A stretch of DNA of 64,000 nt from Prorocentrum cordatum (GCA_963575745.1 CAUYUJ010003669.1:942236-1006235); one strand, 5' to 3'. Counted from the first letter of the stretch, positions 45,255 through 55,660 are shown. Program-made: numbers and translations. The notes: generated by a model from the letters alone, not told the origin.

Positions 45255-45420
45255 CACAAGCGGCGGATATGCCCGCATGGGGGCCCTCGCGGTCTGGACT
45301 CTGAAGCGCGATCCCGCAGATGCGCGCGGGGCATCCGCGACAAAAGCGCACCGTATCCGAGGGGTTCCAGCCCGCGAGGCCGCGGACACAGATAGGTTTT
45401 GCGCCCAAGAGAGCAGAGGG
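45255..45420. repeat. Dispersed repeat, copy 2 (partner at 11280-11475)
   Basis: It shares CGGTCTGGACTC, GCGCGATCCCGC, GGGCATCCGC, CCGTATCCG and CCCGCGAGGCCGCGG with the first copy in the same order and orientation. Confidence 0.6.
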
Positions 45421-45741
45421 GCCAGTCGGACATACCTGCCATCGCTCGGACGTCCATTCTCGCGTGCATTGATTTGTTTCGTGCGGGCCCTGTGTCTTTT
45501 TTTTCCGAAGGCGCCTCCTCCTCCTCCCCTTGCATGGTGGCGCAACTCGCGTATCGTCTGCCACATTATTCCTTTTCCGCCAGCGCAGTCACTCTGCCTA
45601 GCCGCCGACACAAAAAAGTGCGTTTTTCGAAGTGGTCCATGATGATACAAGATGGTCCAGATGTCCGGGCGGCATACCGAGCATCTTGAAGTCGTGGGGC
45701 CGATTGGGATGGCATAGGTACCAACAGGTAAACGCCTACAC

Positions 45742-46325
45742 ATGTAAGAGTAAAGGGACCGAGCGATCAATCACTGTCCTTGGGTGCGTGACTGAAATGC
45801 GACCCCGCGGCGCGGATTCTGTTTATTGTTGTTGTTGTTGCGTTGCGCTGTTGTTATCGTCGTGCCCGGCGCGACCCGGCCCGCGACCCGGCCCGCGACC
45901 CACCCGCGAATCGACTCGCGATCCACCTGCGACCCACCCGCGACCCACTCGCGATCCACCCGCGACCCACCCGCGACCTCTTCTAACGAAAAAATATATG
46001 CGCCTACGGCGGGGTCGTTGTACATTGTGAGAAACAAATGAATATTTGGCGCCTGCGGCGGGCTTCTCCAGAGCCTCGCAGACTGCCGACGTCCCCGCCG
46101 CCCCGTCACTCTTATCCGCACCTGCGGGGGGCCCGACCCATCCGCGACCCGCCCGCGATCCACCCGCGACCCACCCACGGATTAACTCAGAAAATCGGCG
46201 CCTGCGGCGGGGCCGTTGTACAATGTGAAAAGCGCCTACGACGGGCTTCTTCAGAACATCGCAGACTGCCGACGTCCCCGCCGCCCCCTCACTCTTCATC
46301 CGCAGGTGCGGGGGACTACGTATAT
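45742..46325 (+). repeat. Composite repeat family, copy 2 (left arm of inverted repeat)
   Basis: Order on the plus strand: a module AAGAGTAAAGGGACCGAGCG then CACTGTCCTTGGGTGCGTGA (45745-45798); (GTT)n (45825-45858); an array of CGCGACCCACC units (about 45868-45985); two copies of GCGCCT(G/A)CGGCGGG(C/G)C followed by CGCAGACTGCCGACGTCCCC, GCCGCCCC and TCACTCTT (46045-46115 and 46195-46300). A second short CGACCC array lies at 46130-46175. Confidence 0.75.
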
Positions 46326-46354
46326 GTGTGTATGCATGTGCGTACACAAATAAA

Positions 46355-46800
46355 AACGTCGCACCCCGCAGTTGCAGATAAGAGTAAAGGGGCGGCGGGA
46401 ACATCGGCAGTCTGCGTGGTTCTGTAAAAGCCTGCCGCGGCCGCCAAATGTGTCAAATTGTACAAAGAGCCCGCCGCAGGCGCAAATTCTTAAGATTAAA
46501 ATCATGTGGGTGCGTCGCAAGCGGGTCGCGGGTGGGTCGCGGGAAGGTCGCGGGTGGGTCGCGGGCGGGTCGCGTGCGGGTCGCGGGGTGGATCGCGGGT
46601 GGGTCGCGAGTGGGTCGCGGGTGGGTCGCGAGTGGGATCGCCGATGGGTCGCGGGCTGGTCGCGGGTGGGTCGCGGGATGGGTCGCGGGTGGATCGCGGA
46701 TGGGTCGCGGGCGGGTCGCGGCGGGGACGACGACAATAACGCAACGCAACATCAACACCAACACCAGCAACACCAGCAACACCACCAACAACAACAGTAG
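46355..46800 (-). repeat. Composite repeat family, copy 3 (right arm of inverted repeat)
   Basis: It runs as the reverse complement of the left arm: CACCCCGCAGTTGCAGATAA, GAGTAAAGGGGCGGCGG, GGCAGTCTGCG, then GGGTCGCGGGTG units (46515-46725), then GACGACGACAATAACGCAAC and (CAA)n. Both the order and the small linker words match the left arm. Confidence 0.75.
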
Positions 46801-46959
46801 CATCAACAACAACAGCAACCAACAACAACAACACCAACAACAACGATAAACAACACCAGCACCGACAACACCAAAAACAACAATAACAGCAACAACCACA
46901 GACCCAACAACAACTGCGCCACCAACAGCAACAACACCAACCACATCAGCAACAACACC

Positions 46960-47610
46960 ACCAATCATGGTAAGACTGTTTGCTCTTTTCTGCTCAAATG
47001 ACATTCAACACGTATACCACAAACCGTCGATGCCAGCCCTCTTCGTCTTCGATCGTACCCCCTTAGGGGTATGTGAGTTTTACCTGCACGTGTCTTTCGT
47101 GCAGCCCCTAAGGCAAGGAAAGAGAGGACGCATGGAATGAAGGGACAAGGGGCAGGCGGGTTGCTGAGGCGTGCGTACTGCATGCGTTGCGAGGCAGTCT
47201 CGAGCGATTCTGCTCTGCGATTCCCAAATCAATCGTGGGGGGAATCCCCAACGTGAGCGTGATTCCTGAGTGTCGAAAGGACGGCGTCTGAATAAATCGC
47301 GAAGAAGCCCCACGCGAGAGCGCGATTCCTGAATATATTGTGAGAAAGACCCACGCGAGAGCGCGATGTGGGAATCAACTGTAAGGAAGTACAGGCCGGG
47401 AACCGCTGTTATTGTAAACCAAGGCCCATCAACACAGTTTGGTGGCACCTCATGTCTTTCTATGAAAATAACAAGGTGCGAGCCCTGGGAGAAGCACTTC
47501 AATTGAAACATGCAACGGTTACCGGAGGGGGAATCAACAATCAATATTTTTTGGAAGAGAGACTTCAACAACGACAGCAACACCAACAACAACATGAATC
47601 ACTTTACCCA
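46960..47610. repeat. CGCGAGAGCGCG satellite, copy 1
   Basis: Order: GTAAGACTGTT, CCCTCTTCGTCTTCGATCGT, ACCTGCACGTG, GCAGCCCCTAAGG, then about four units of roughly 50-60 bp around CCCACGCGAGAGCGCGAT (47195-47370), then GGGAACCGCTGTTATTG, CACCTCATGTCTTT and ACCGGAGGGGGAATCAAC. CAA-rich sequence flanks both sides. The order is shared with 48660-49490. 47610-47820 holds no identifiable feature. Confidence 0.75.
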
Positions 47611-47814
47611 CATGCTCTATGATTTCATTTGAAGCATGCATCCACTATGATAGCTGTCCCTCATTGGGGACCTTATCTTGCACAGGAGGAGCGGTGTTCC
47701 CTTATCCAGATCTCTCGCCCGAGGAAGTCTTGACAACACCTCTTCCGAGGCAATTCAACATCTCCAGCCTGGATGGCACATCGCCTTCGCCATCGCCTTC
47801 GCTCTTCTAGGTAT

Positions 47815-48010
47815 CACACCGCCCGAGAGGCCCAAAACCTATGGGAAAGGCTCCCCCCTCCCCCACAACCTCTGGGAGAGCCCCCGGAGCACCTTGGACA
47901 GCCCCTGGAGCCAGTTGGAGAGCCCCTAGAGCCTTTCAGCGAAGTTTCAGAGTCCATGTGGGAACCATGAGGGCCCCTGGGAGGATTTCGGGCCATCTTG
48001 AAGGCAAGGC
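47815..48010. repeat. GGAGAGCCCC degenerate repeat
   Basis: GGAGAGCCCC(C/T)(G/A)GAGC-like units with spacings of about 25-30 bp, of the same CCCAAGAG/GAGGCCC texture found elsewhere in the window. Confidence 0.5.
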
Positions 48011-48059
48011 ATGTTTTGAGAAGGCTTGGATCGGAGGTGCTTCTGAGCCTGGGGAAGGA

Positions 48060-48185
48060 AGAAGGGGAGGGAGCAGGAGGACGAGAAGGAGGAGGAAGGA
48101 GGAGGGAAGACGAGTGGGGAGGAGGAGGAGCAGAAGCAGGAGGAGGAGGAGGAGGAGGAGGAGGGTGAGGAGGAGGACGAGGTCG
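48060..48185. repeat. GAG microsatellite
   Basis: Imperfect (GAG)n with AGA and GACGA breaks. 48185-48360 has no supported gene. Confidence 0.88.
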
Positions 48186-48379
48186 ACGGGGTCGCCGCCG
48201 CGGGCTCTCGGGCCTCTGGTACGCGGAGCGCGCCAGGGAGGCACCGGTGCAGACCTCCGACACTGCATGCTGCATTCCTGAGGATCGGCGCCAGGGCCCA
48301 GGAATGCCTCAGGGCCTGGGACTCTTTTGAGCCAAAGCGAAGGATGCACTGAACGGGAACGTCGTTGTTTGCAAGAGGG

Positions 48380-49490
48380 GGGGGGGGCGCTTGCGGCGCC
48401 GAAGCGGGAGCGCCCGCCCTGAGTTGAAATCAAGGAAGTACCGCGCGGGAGCGCCGGTTCTGAGGGAAAGCCAGCTTTCGGCGGCGAGCAAGAGCCCTGG
48501 TCCCGAGCAGAAGAGGCGGAGGTATCGAGCGGGAGCGTTTTTGTTGCCCCCCTCCGGAGGCGTCCAGGCGCGACCTTCATTGTCAAAAGAGCTGCCTGCG
48601 TGCCGAGGCGTGAGCAACAGGGCGCCTCGAGGGGTTTAACAACAAGAATTGTTGAGGAGCTAGAATTCAACAGCAACAACTACTACAACAACAAATACAA
48701 CAACAACACTCATTGTAAGACTGTTCGCAAACATCTGCTCGCGTGCCAATCAACACGTTTATCCCTAACTCTCGAGACCCGCCCTCTTCGTCTTCGATCG
48801 TGTCCCCTTACGGGTGGATCTTTCTTACCTGCAACGTGTACTTCGTACAGCCCCTAAGGTTAAGGAAGAGAGCACGGATGGAACAACGGGGCAAGGGGGA
48901 CTGAGAAGGATGGAGCACGAGAGAGAATGGCAGGAGGTGGGCAAGGAGCAGAGAACACGTGGCAGAGCCAGACAGGCTCATCGGGCGGGCAGACCCTAGC
49001 GGGCGGGTCTGGAAGGCAGGCCCAGGCGGCAAGGTCGAGCAGGCGAGTTGCTGAAGCGTGATTCTGCATGAATCGCGTGGAGGTCTCGAAGCATAGCGCG
49101 ATTCCCAAGTAAATCGTCAGGAAATCCACAGCGAGAGAGTGATTCCTGAGTGTCGGGGGCGCGGCGTCTGAGCAAATTGCGAAGAAGTCCCACGCGAGAG
49201 CGCGATTCCTACATACATTGTGAAGAAGCCCCGCGCGAAAGCGTGAGTTTGGAATACATTCTGAGGAAGTATGAAGCGGGAACCGCTGTTGTTGCAAACC
49301 GGGGTCCACAGACACAGCATGGTGACACCTCACTTTCTCTTGAGAAAAATACCGGAGAGGGGGATCAACAGAAACTACTCTTGCGAAGTGAAACTTCAGC
49401 CAACACAATCAGCGCCGCGGAGTCACACTTCAGCTACGCACCCAAGGACAGTGAATGAACGTTCGGCCCCCTCACTCTGATGTGTATACA
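48380..49490. repeat. CGCGAGAGCGCG satellite, copy 2, with GAGCGGGAGCG units
   Basis: 48380-48550 has three GGAAGTA(C)CG(C/A)GCGGGAGCG-like units. From 48700 the order of the first copy repeats: GTAAGACTGTT, GCCCTCTTCGTCTTCGATCG, ACCTGCAACGTG, CAGCCCCTAAGG, CCCACGCGAGAGCGCGATTC units (49060-49260), GGGAACCGCTGTTGTTG and ACCGGAGAGGGGGATCAAC. At 49433-49487 the module of 45745-45798 appears on the minus strand. Confidence 0.75.
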
Positions 49491-50930
49491 GAGCTCCAGC
49501 GCATAAGCGGAGCGGGGAGAGCAAGGGGCGAAAGGGGATGGGAGGGGACAAAACGATTATCTCCCGCACTGCGGCCACGCTGGAAAGAAACAAAAAGAGG
49601 GAGAGAGAGCGCGCGGGAGAGGATGACCAGGAAACAAAGCGATGGTAGGGCAAGGGGGATGAACCGGGTGAAACGGAGGTCAAGGGAGCTGTCGCCTCCG
49701 TTCCCGTTGTTTGACGGGCGCTATGCGCTGGACAAACCGATCAGGAAGAAGTCGGGCTCGTAGCCAGATGGTGGTCCTGCCCTTCTGCTGCGCTTCTCGG
49801 GAGACTGGAGGAATCAGGATCATACCAATGGGTCTCCTAACAGACACAGGGGACCGCCTCTGCTACACAATCTGGGCGGAAAATGATACGATGCCGCGTG
49901 GGTGTGGGCGACGATGTAGACAACGCTGTGACTTACGCCGGCACCTGAACTCTGAGTCTCCATAAGGGGCAGCTGGCAGGCTGGCAGAACCACGGTGGGC
50001 AACTAAGTATGTAATTTAGAGGTGAAAGAATTTCCCCCCAGAATAGCCACCCCGACACGCGAAGTCGTTTAGCAGACGCCCAAGGCCTTTTTTGTAAACG
50101 ACAGTTGTCGGGTCCGGCTTTTTCATTCCTTGAATGCTGGGGTCTCCCGCCATGAACTCCATACTGGTACAGGCGCCGAAGTCGTGTCACGCGACGGCCC
50201 TACGAGAAGTTTGGAGGTGGTGCCGGGGAGCTGGCTGACACGTGGATCGAAACTTGACTAGGTCACTTCATTTGACGGCGCTCACGTGCACTCCTCCGCG
50301 CGCGCTGGAAATGGCGTACGAGCGAGGACGAGGGGAGGAGGACGGGAAGGATGGCGGAGGGCGGAGGGTGAGGAGTGAGGAGGGTTGAAGCAGTGAGCAG
50401 GGAGGGAGGGCAAGAGGAAGCGAAAGGAGGGAAGTTGAGGGACAGCTTGGCGCGATCGCGTCAGATCTGACATTTTACCCCTGCCTCCCATCCCTTCCCA
50501 TTGCGTTGTTTTTCTTTCTATCCGCGGACGCGTGTCAAAGCCAATCTAGAACTCCACAAAAGACCCCATTGCCCATTGCGTTAATTATGCGGAGAAGCAA
50601 GGAAAACCAGGGGAAGGAACAGGAGGACCAGGGGAAACAGGAACAAACAGGAACAGGGAGGAGCAGGAGAAGCAGGGGACCAGGGGAAGGCGGAGGAGGG
50701 GAAAGGAGGGGGGCGGCAACGATGAAAAAGGGCCCGGATGCAGAAAAGTGGCCCGCGCTGGGGATTCTGAGCGACGGGGACACAATGCCGATCCGAAAAC
50801 GAGGCCCACGTTGCAACGGGACCACAACATTTGAAACACAACACAACCGGATTTAGTACTGCCAAAAAACAAAAACAACTCGGCACAATCCTGTGTAAAA
50901 AGGATGCGGAGAGGAGCGGAGATCTTCCAG
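49490..50930. other. Gene-free purine-rich and mixed sequence
   Basis: 49490-49700 and 50310-50440 are G/A-rich on the plus strand, as is 50590-50720 (GGAACAGGAGGA-type repeats). ORFs in these parts have no recognisable domain. Confidence 0.4.
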
Positions 50931-50934
50931 ACAG

Positions 50935-51700
50935 GGTCAGGGTCGGGCGGGCGGACCCAAACGCGCGGGTCGGGTCGGGCGGGCGGGACTTTAAACTGTG
51001 GGGCGCGCTCGACCGAGCATGCGCGAACCCTAGCGCGCGGGTCGGGTCGGGCCGGCGGATGCTGGCGGGCGGGACGGGTCGGGTCGGGCGGACCCAAACG
51101 CGCGGGTCGGGTTGGGCGGGCGGGCGGGTCGGGTCGGGCGGGCGGGACATTTTAGCGTGGAGCGCGGTCGACCGAGCACGGGCGAATCCTGACGGGCGGG
51201 TCGGGTCGGGCGGGCGGGCCTTGCCGGGCGGGTCAGGTCGGGTCGGGTCGGGCGGACCCAGGCGCGCGGGTCGGGTCGGGCGGGCGGGACAATAAAGAGT
51301 GGGGCGCGCTCGACCGAGCACGCGCGAACCCTGGCGCGCGGGTCGGGTCGGGCCGGCGGACCTAAACGCGCGGGTCGGGTGGGGTCGGGCGGGCGGACCC
51401 TGACGGGCGGGTCGGGCCCGGCGGGCGGGACATGACAGGGTGGGGCGCGCTCGACCGAGCACGCGCGAACGTGGGCGGGCGGGTCGGGTCGGGCGGCCGG
51501 ACACTAACGGGCGGGTCGGGTCGGGTCGGGCGGGCGGGCCCCGAATGGAGGGTCGCGGTCGGGCGGGCGGACCCTAGCGGGCGGGGCGGGTCGGATCGGG
51601 CGGGCGGCTCCTGACGGGCGGGTCGTGCCGTGCGGGCGAGACATTAAAGTGCGGGGCGCGCTCGACCGAACACGCGCGAACCATAACGTGTGGGTCGGGT
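50935..51700. repeat. GC-rich satellite with CGCTCGACCGAGCA core
   Basis: GGGTCGGGTCGGGCGGGCGG units form higher-order repeats. A second element, GTGGGGCGCGCTCGACCGAG or a near copy, recurs at about 50998, 51155, 51299, 51440 and 51652, so the higher-order period is about 140-210 bp. The Arg/Pro-rich minus ORF of 307 codons (50581-51504) is a translation of this repeat. Confidence 0.9.
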
Positions 51701-51714
51701 CGGCCAGTTTCTTT

Positions 51715-51885
51715 CGCCCACGGCAGCTGGTTTTGTCGACGGCAGCTGGTTTCGCCGACGGCAACTGGTTTCGCCGTCGCAGCTGGTTTCGCCGACGGAG
51801 CTGGCTTCGCCGGGCGGCAAAACCAGCCGGGCGAAACCAACCGGGCGAAACCAGCCGTTGGCGAAACCAGCAGTCACCAGGTGTG
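51715..51885. repeat. 19-bp units in inverted blocks
   Basis: Five units of about 19-20 bp of CAGCTGGTTTCGCCGACGG type (51724-51815) are followed by three reverse-complement units, (C/G)GGCGAAACCAGCCG (51816-51872). The two blocks could pair as a long hairpin. Confidence 0.85.
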
Positions 51886-51889
51886 AAGG

Positions 51890-52200
51890 CCCCCATAGGC
51901 GGAAAATAGCAACAAATCAAATCCGCCGTGAAATGTTCAAGACGCGAAGGGGTCTCGGAGGGAGGATTTGAGCAGGCACCGACCGTCCCGGCATTCTTAG
52001 AAGACTGCCACGATAAGTTCCTAGACCAGACGTGTGTACGAACAAAAAGACACGGCCCCCTTCATAACATGCAAACATCTGTCATGAATTTGACTCGCCA
52101 CTATATCAACCAGAATTGCTTTAAGAACGTGTCGGGCAAACCACCGAGGGTTCTTACAACAGTCTTCGGTCGACACATAGGCACATCAGGGCCCTTCGCT
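51890..52200. other. Unassigned sequence
   Basis: Lower GC than the satellite to its left. No domain or repeat was recognised in the short ORFs. Confidence 0.3.
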
Positions 52201-52435
52201 ACTGCTTGAAGGACAGCTGCCCGCCACCTCGCCCCGCGGCGCCTGTGATGGCTCGCCGGGTCCGCGCCCGGCTGCCCTTCACCACCTCCGGCGGGGCGGC
52301 CGCCGGCTCCAGGCCGACCTCGGCACCAGGGGCAGCGGCTGCCGATGCGGGCCCGTCCTCCTCCAGCCCTCCAGCTCTGCTCGTCGTCGCTGTCGATGTC
52401 GCCCTTTTCCTCTTCCTGCCCCTCAACCTCCCCCG

Positions 52436-52976
52436 CCTCTCCTCCTCCTCCTCCTCCTCCTCCTCCTCCTCATCATCCTCCAACCGGGTCCTCTGCTGCG
52501 CCTCCTCCTCCTCCTCCTCCTCCTCCTCCTCCTCCTGCCTGTCCCCTTCAGAGCATGTGGGCCGCCTGTCCATACAGCGCACAGACTCCCAATCCTTCTT
52601 CTCCTCCTCTTTCCCCTCCTCTTCCTCTTCCACCTCCTCACTGTCCTGTTCCTCCTCTTCCCGCTTCTTCGCGTCGTTCTCCTTTTCCTCCATCCTCTCC
52701 TCCTTTTTCACCCTACCCCTCCTTCCTCATGCCTCCTCCACCTCCTCGTTCTCCACCTCCTCCCATATCCCCCTCCCTATCCTCCTCCTTCTCCTCCTCC
52801 TCTTACTCCTTCTCCACGTCCTCCTCCTCCTCCTCCTCCTCCATCTCGTCCTCCTCCTCTTCCGCCTCTTCCTCCTCCTCTTCCTCGTCCTCCTCGTCCT
52901 CCTGCTCCTCCTGCTGCTCCTCCTCCTCCTCCTCCTCCTCCTCCTCCTCCTCCTCCTCCTCCTCCTCCCCCCCTCC
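52436..52976. repeat. CTC-rich tract, about 540 bp
   Basis: Blocks of (CTC)n with TTC and CTG variants. The plus ORF 52206-53075 (Ser/Leu runs) and the minus ORF 52199-52711 (Glu runs with a basic RGRKRKR segment) both cross it. The non-repeat start of each is too short to support a gene. 53000-53400 has no identifiable feature. Confidence 0.9.
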
Positions 52977-53427
52977 TCCTCATATTCCCCCCTCTGTTAC
53001 CTAGTGCCTACAGTTTCGGCGCGAACGTGTCCACCAGAACTGGAGCTGCATGTATTGGCGCCGTGTGCGAAATAGTTCAACTCGATTGGGGGCCATCCAG
53101 GAGCACAAACTCTTCCTCCTAATGAAGGCCCGCTTTCTGAACGCCTTGGCTTAGCTCTTCCAAACCATCATATGACAAATCACACGTGTGTGCGGCAAGC
53201 GATTGCGCACGAATGCGATTAGGACGATTTTCTGCCTGAGCAATGCTGTTCCCACCACATATGTTCTAATATCCGTCCGTCCTGCATAATCTTTCATGAA
53301 CGAATTAAAGGCGTGGGTTCTTGAGGTCGCAGTTGCCGACCCTGTACCCCGATGTAGGCGCAGACGCGTTTGGCGTCAGCTGCCAGCCTCGAGGACGGTG
53401 ACGGGGAGGGAGAAGGTGGAGAGGAGA

Positions 53428-53492
53428 TAGAGGGGAGGAGGAGGAGGAGGAGGAGGAGGAGGAGGAGGAGGAAGAGGAGGAGGAGGAGGAGA
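53428..53492. repeat. GAG microsatellite
   Basis: (GAG)n with a single GAA break. Confidence 0.9.
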
Positions 53493-53639
53493 ATTCTTTA
53501 GGATTATGTGGGGCCCGCTAGCCCTCGAGCCGATCGACCCCCTGACTAGCGACCCGGTCCCCGCTGCCTGGCGCCATGCGGCATGACAGCAGGGACCCAA
53601 CTCGTTGCATGTCCTGTCGCGGGATAGAACATTCAAACG

Positions 53640-54010
53640 AAACCCCAGCAACACCAAAAACCAAGCAGCAGCCATCAGATACCAGGACAAGCAAATACCA
53701 GCAACACCAGGGCTAGCAACACCAGGACCAGCAGTACCAGCAATACCAGCAACACTAGGACCACTCAAACAGGAATATAGGTAGATCACCGCCATCTGCA
53801 ATACCATACAAGCACCAACGTGACCACACAGATTAGTACCATCTCCTTCGCCATCACTACTATCACCATCACACAAATCATCACCATCAATATCACCAAC
53901 ACAGAAATCACCCACCATCACATCGCAAAGCATCACCAGCACTACCATAACCATAACCATAACCATAACCATCACCAGAACAACAAGCCATGGCCACGTG
54001 AAAACAACAA
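53640..54010. repeat. CAGCAAYACC and CCATAA short repeats
   Basis: ACCAGCAA(C/T)ACCAG units at 53690-53765, ATCACCA-type units at 53840-53940 and (CCATAA)n at about 53946-53971. This A/C-rich block ends 20 nt before the DinoSL-like site at 54031. Confidence 0.7.
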
Positions 54011-54030
54011 CAACAAAACAAGCATAAACG

Positions 54031-54052
54031 TTCGCAGCCAATCTGGCTCAGG
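54031..54052 (+). other. Probable DinoSL relict upstream of an ORF
   Basis: By hand alignment 17 of 22 positions match the leader without gaps: TTCGCAGCCA then ATCTGGCTCAGG. It ends 38 nt before the ATG at 54091. The match is weaker than at 7994, but the position directly before a coherent ORF on the same strand supports it. Confidence 0.55.
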
Positions 54053-54090
54053 CAGTTGTCCGAGCATCCGCACCCGTGAACACACATACG

Positions 54091-54702
54091 ATGCCACCCA
54101 AAGGCCGTCCCGGCGAATTCACGCTATTCCAGGGTCACGCGTTTAGGCTTAGCACGGCCAACGGAATTGTTGATAGCGTCGTGGAGGTCTCGGACTCGCC
54201 CCCGCCAGAACCAGTGCCAGCACCAGAAAATTCTTCGAGCGCGTCCGACTGTCTTTCCGCAGACCTGCGGGACATGCTTGGATTCGAATTGATGGAAGAA
54301 GAGCAGGCCCACACGGCGCTCTCGTTCTGCCATGCCATCGACAACGACATGACCGCGGTGGTGCAGGCCATTAGCAACATGAAGATCATCGCCAGTGCGT
54401 GGTTGGTGGAGCTCCTTGAGCACAAGTACACGCAGGAGCTAATGTACAAAATCGACGAATTCTTGATTCAGAACGTGTCGGCTGAGAGCTACGCTGACGC
54501 TCACAACTGTGGCGCACCTGATCGGCACCTCATCGAGATGAAGGATAGCTTGCTCAGCAGCATTTATCACCTGCGGGAGGATGCGGAGCTGTGCTTGGGA
54601 AAGCGCGGCTCAGCCAGCTCCTCGTCGGCAAAGCGGTGCAGCACGTCACCGAACAAGGTTGTTAAAAAGTCGAAGAAGGTGGACGATGATGACTCACCTT
54701 GA
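54091..54702 (+). CDS. Hypothetical protein, 203 aa, probable retrogene
   Basis: The start is ATG at 54091; the open frame begins earlier only through a GTG. The protein begins MPPKGRPGEFTLFQGHAF, has a Pro/Ser-rich linker (SPPPEPVPAPENSSS, about residues 37-51), and then a helical, acidic core of about 110 residues (DLRDMLGFELMEEEQAHTAL, then MTAVVQAISNMKIIASAW). The C-terminus is Ser-rich, then basic and acidic (KKSKKVDDDDSP), which resembles a nuclear localisation signal. I do not recognise the family. Codon use and low-repeat composition stand out from the surroundings. The DinoSL-like site 38 nt upstream suggests a retroposed mRNA, and the frame is intact to TGA. It could instead be the first exon of a gene continuing at 55705. 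Confidence 0.6.
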   Translation: MPPKGRPGEFTLFQGHAFRLSTANGIVDSVVEVSDSPPPEPVPAPENSSSASDCLSADLRDMLGFELMEEEQAHTALSFCHAIDNDMTAVVQAISNMKIIASAWLVELLEHKYTQELMYKIDEFLIQNVSAESYADAHNCGAPDRHLIEMKDSLLSSIYHLREDAELCLGKRGSASSSSAKRCSTSPNKVVKKSKKVDDDDSP

Positions 54703-55419
54703 TGCCTTGTTTCTCTCGTTTCGGGCGACTCTGCAGGCAACATGCAATGATATAGGGGCTCGGGTGTATCTCATTCAGCTGTGGAACGCAGGACTCAGAC
54801 GAGTCAACAACGAATGGACGCGAGTCCGAGTTCAGGACAGCAGGTTGGGTAAATAATGCAGGCGTCATCGCATCGTCACCATCGCAATCAGCATTAACAT
54901 CGCCACCAAACAAGTACGTAGACACCAAGTGTAAACAAACAAATAACGCATAGTGGAAAAACACATAGCCCTCGCTAGGTGTCGTCGACGTCAGCGTCCT
55001 CACAGCCATTAAATCACCATAACATAACAACACTGTGCATCCCCACCACTACCAGGAAACATGAGCTCGAGCGACCCTCCCTTCCCCTGAAGATCCTTGT
55101 GGGTGGGGTGGGGTGGGGCGGGGGGGGGGCAGAACGGCATTTTCCCAAACCCCGCTGGTTCGTGCTCCCCGTGGCGCGTGGATACCGTGACCTCCCTCGC
55201 GGCTTAAGTGGCTGCAGCAAAAAGTGCGCTACGAATGCCAAAACACAGTAAGTCCCCCACCCCGCCCCAGCTTCAGGGACAGCGGAAGGAGACTTCCCAA
55301 CAAAGAACTAAAACTAAATTCTGTTCGTGGGCCTAGTTGCGCGTCCAGAGGACCTATCATGAGCTGACTGTTTTCGCCGGTTAGACAGCGGCTGGCCATC
55401 TGGATGTGTTTTCGCTAAG

Positions 55420-55660
55420 TGGCACGAATCGGCTCCGAAATATTGTGCAGAGCACGAGTGCGCCGTCGTGGGCACAGGCCAACGCCCAAAGGTGCAAGAA
55501 TGCACTCTTGCATCCTTGCATTCTTGCCTGCATTCTTGCATTACTGCTTGCATTCTTGCATTCTTGCATTCCTGCATGTACTTAATCAAAATGTGCAAGA
55601 ATGCAAGAATGCAAACATGTATCATTGCACTTTGGCATTCTTGCTTGCATCCTTGCCTCC
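55420..55660. repeat. TTCTTGCA octamer repeats in both orientations
   Basis: 55510-55580 has TTGCATTCTTGCATTCTTGC-type units, and 55595-55615 has the reverse complement TGCAAGAATGCAAGAATGCA. The two could form a hairpin of over 20 bp with a loop of about 25 nt. A further TTCTTGCTTGCATCCTTGCC lies at 55640-55660, just before the ORF that follows. Confidence 0.85.

Noticed and set aside
48325-48345. TTGAGCCAAA, resembling part of a reversed spliced leader
   Set aside because: Only about ten consecutive bases match; the rest diverges and there is no ORF next to it in the expected orientation.
50581-51504. 307-codon Arg/Pro-rich ORF
   Set aside because: It is a translation of the GGGTCGGGCGGGCGG satellite.
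52199-52711. Acidic and basic 170-codon minus ORF resembling a nuclear protein
   Set aside because: Most of it is poly-Glu from a CTC/GAG microsatellite; the remaining basic and Ala/Pro part is too short and low in complexity to support a gene.
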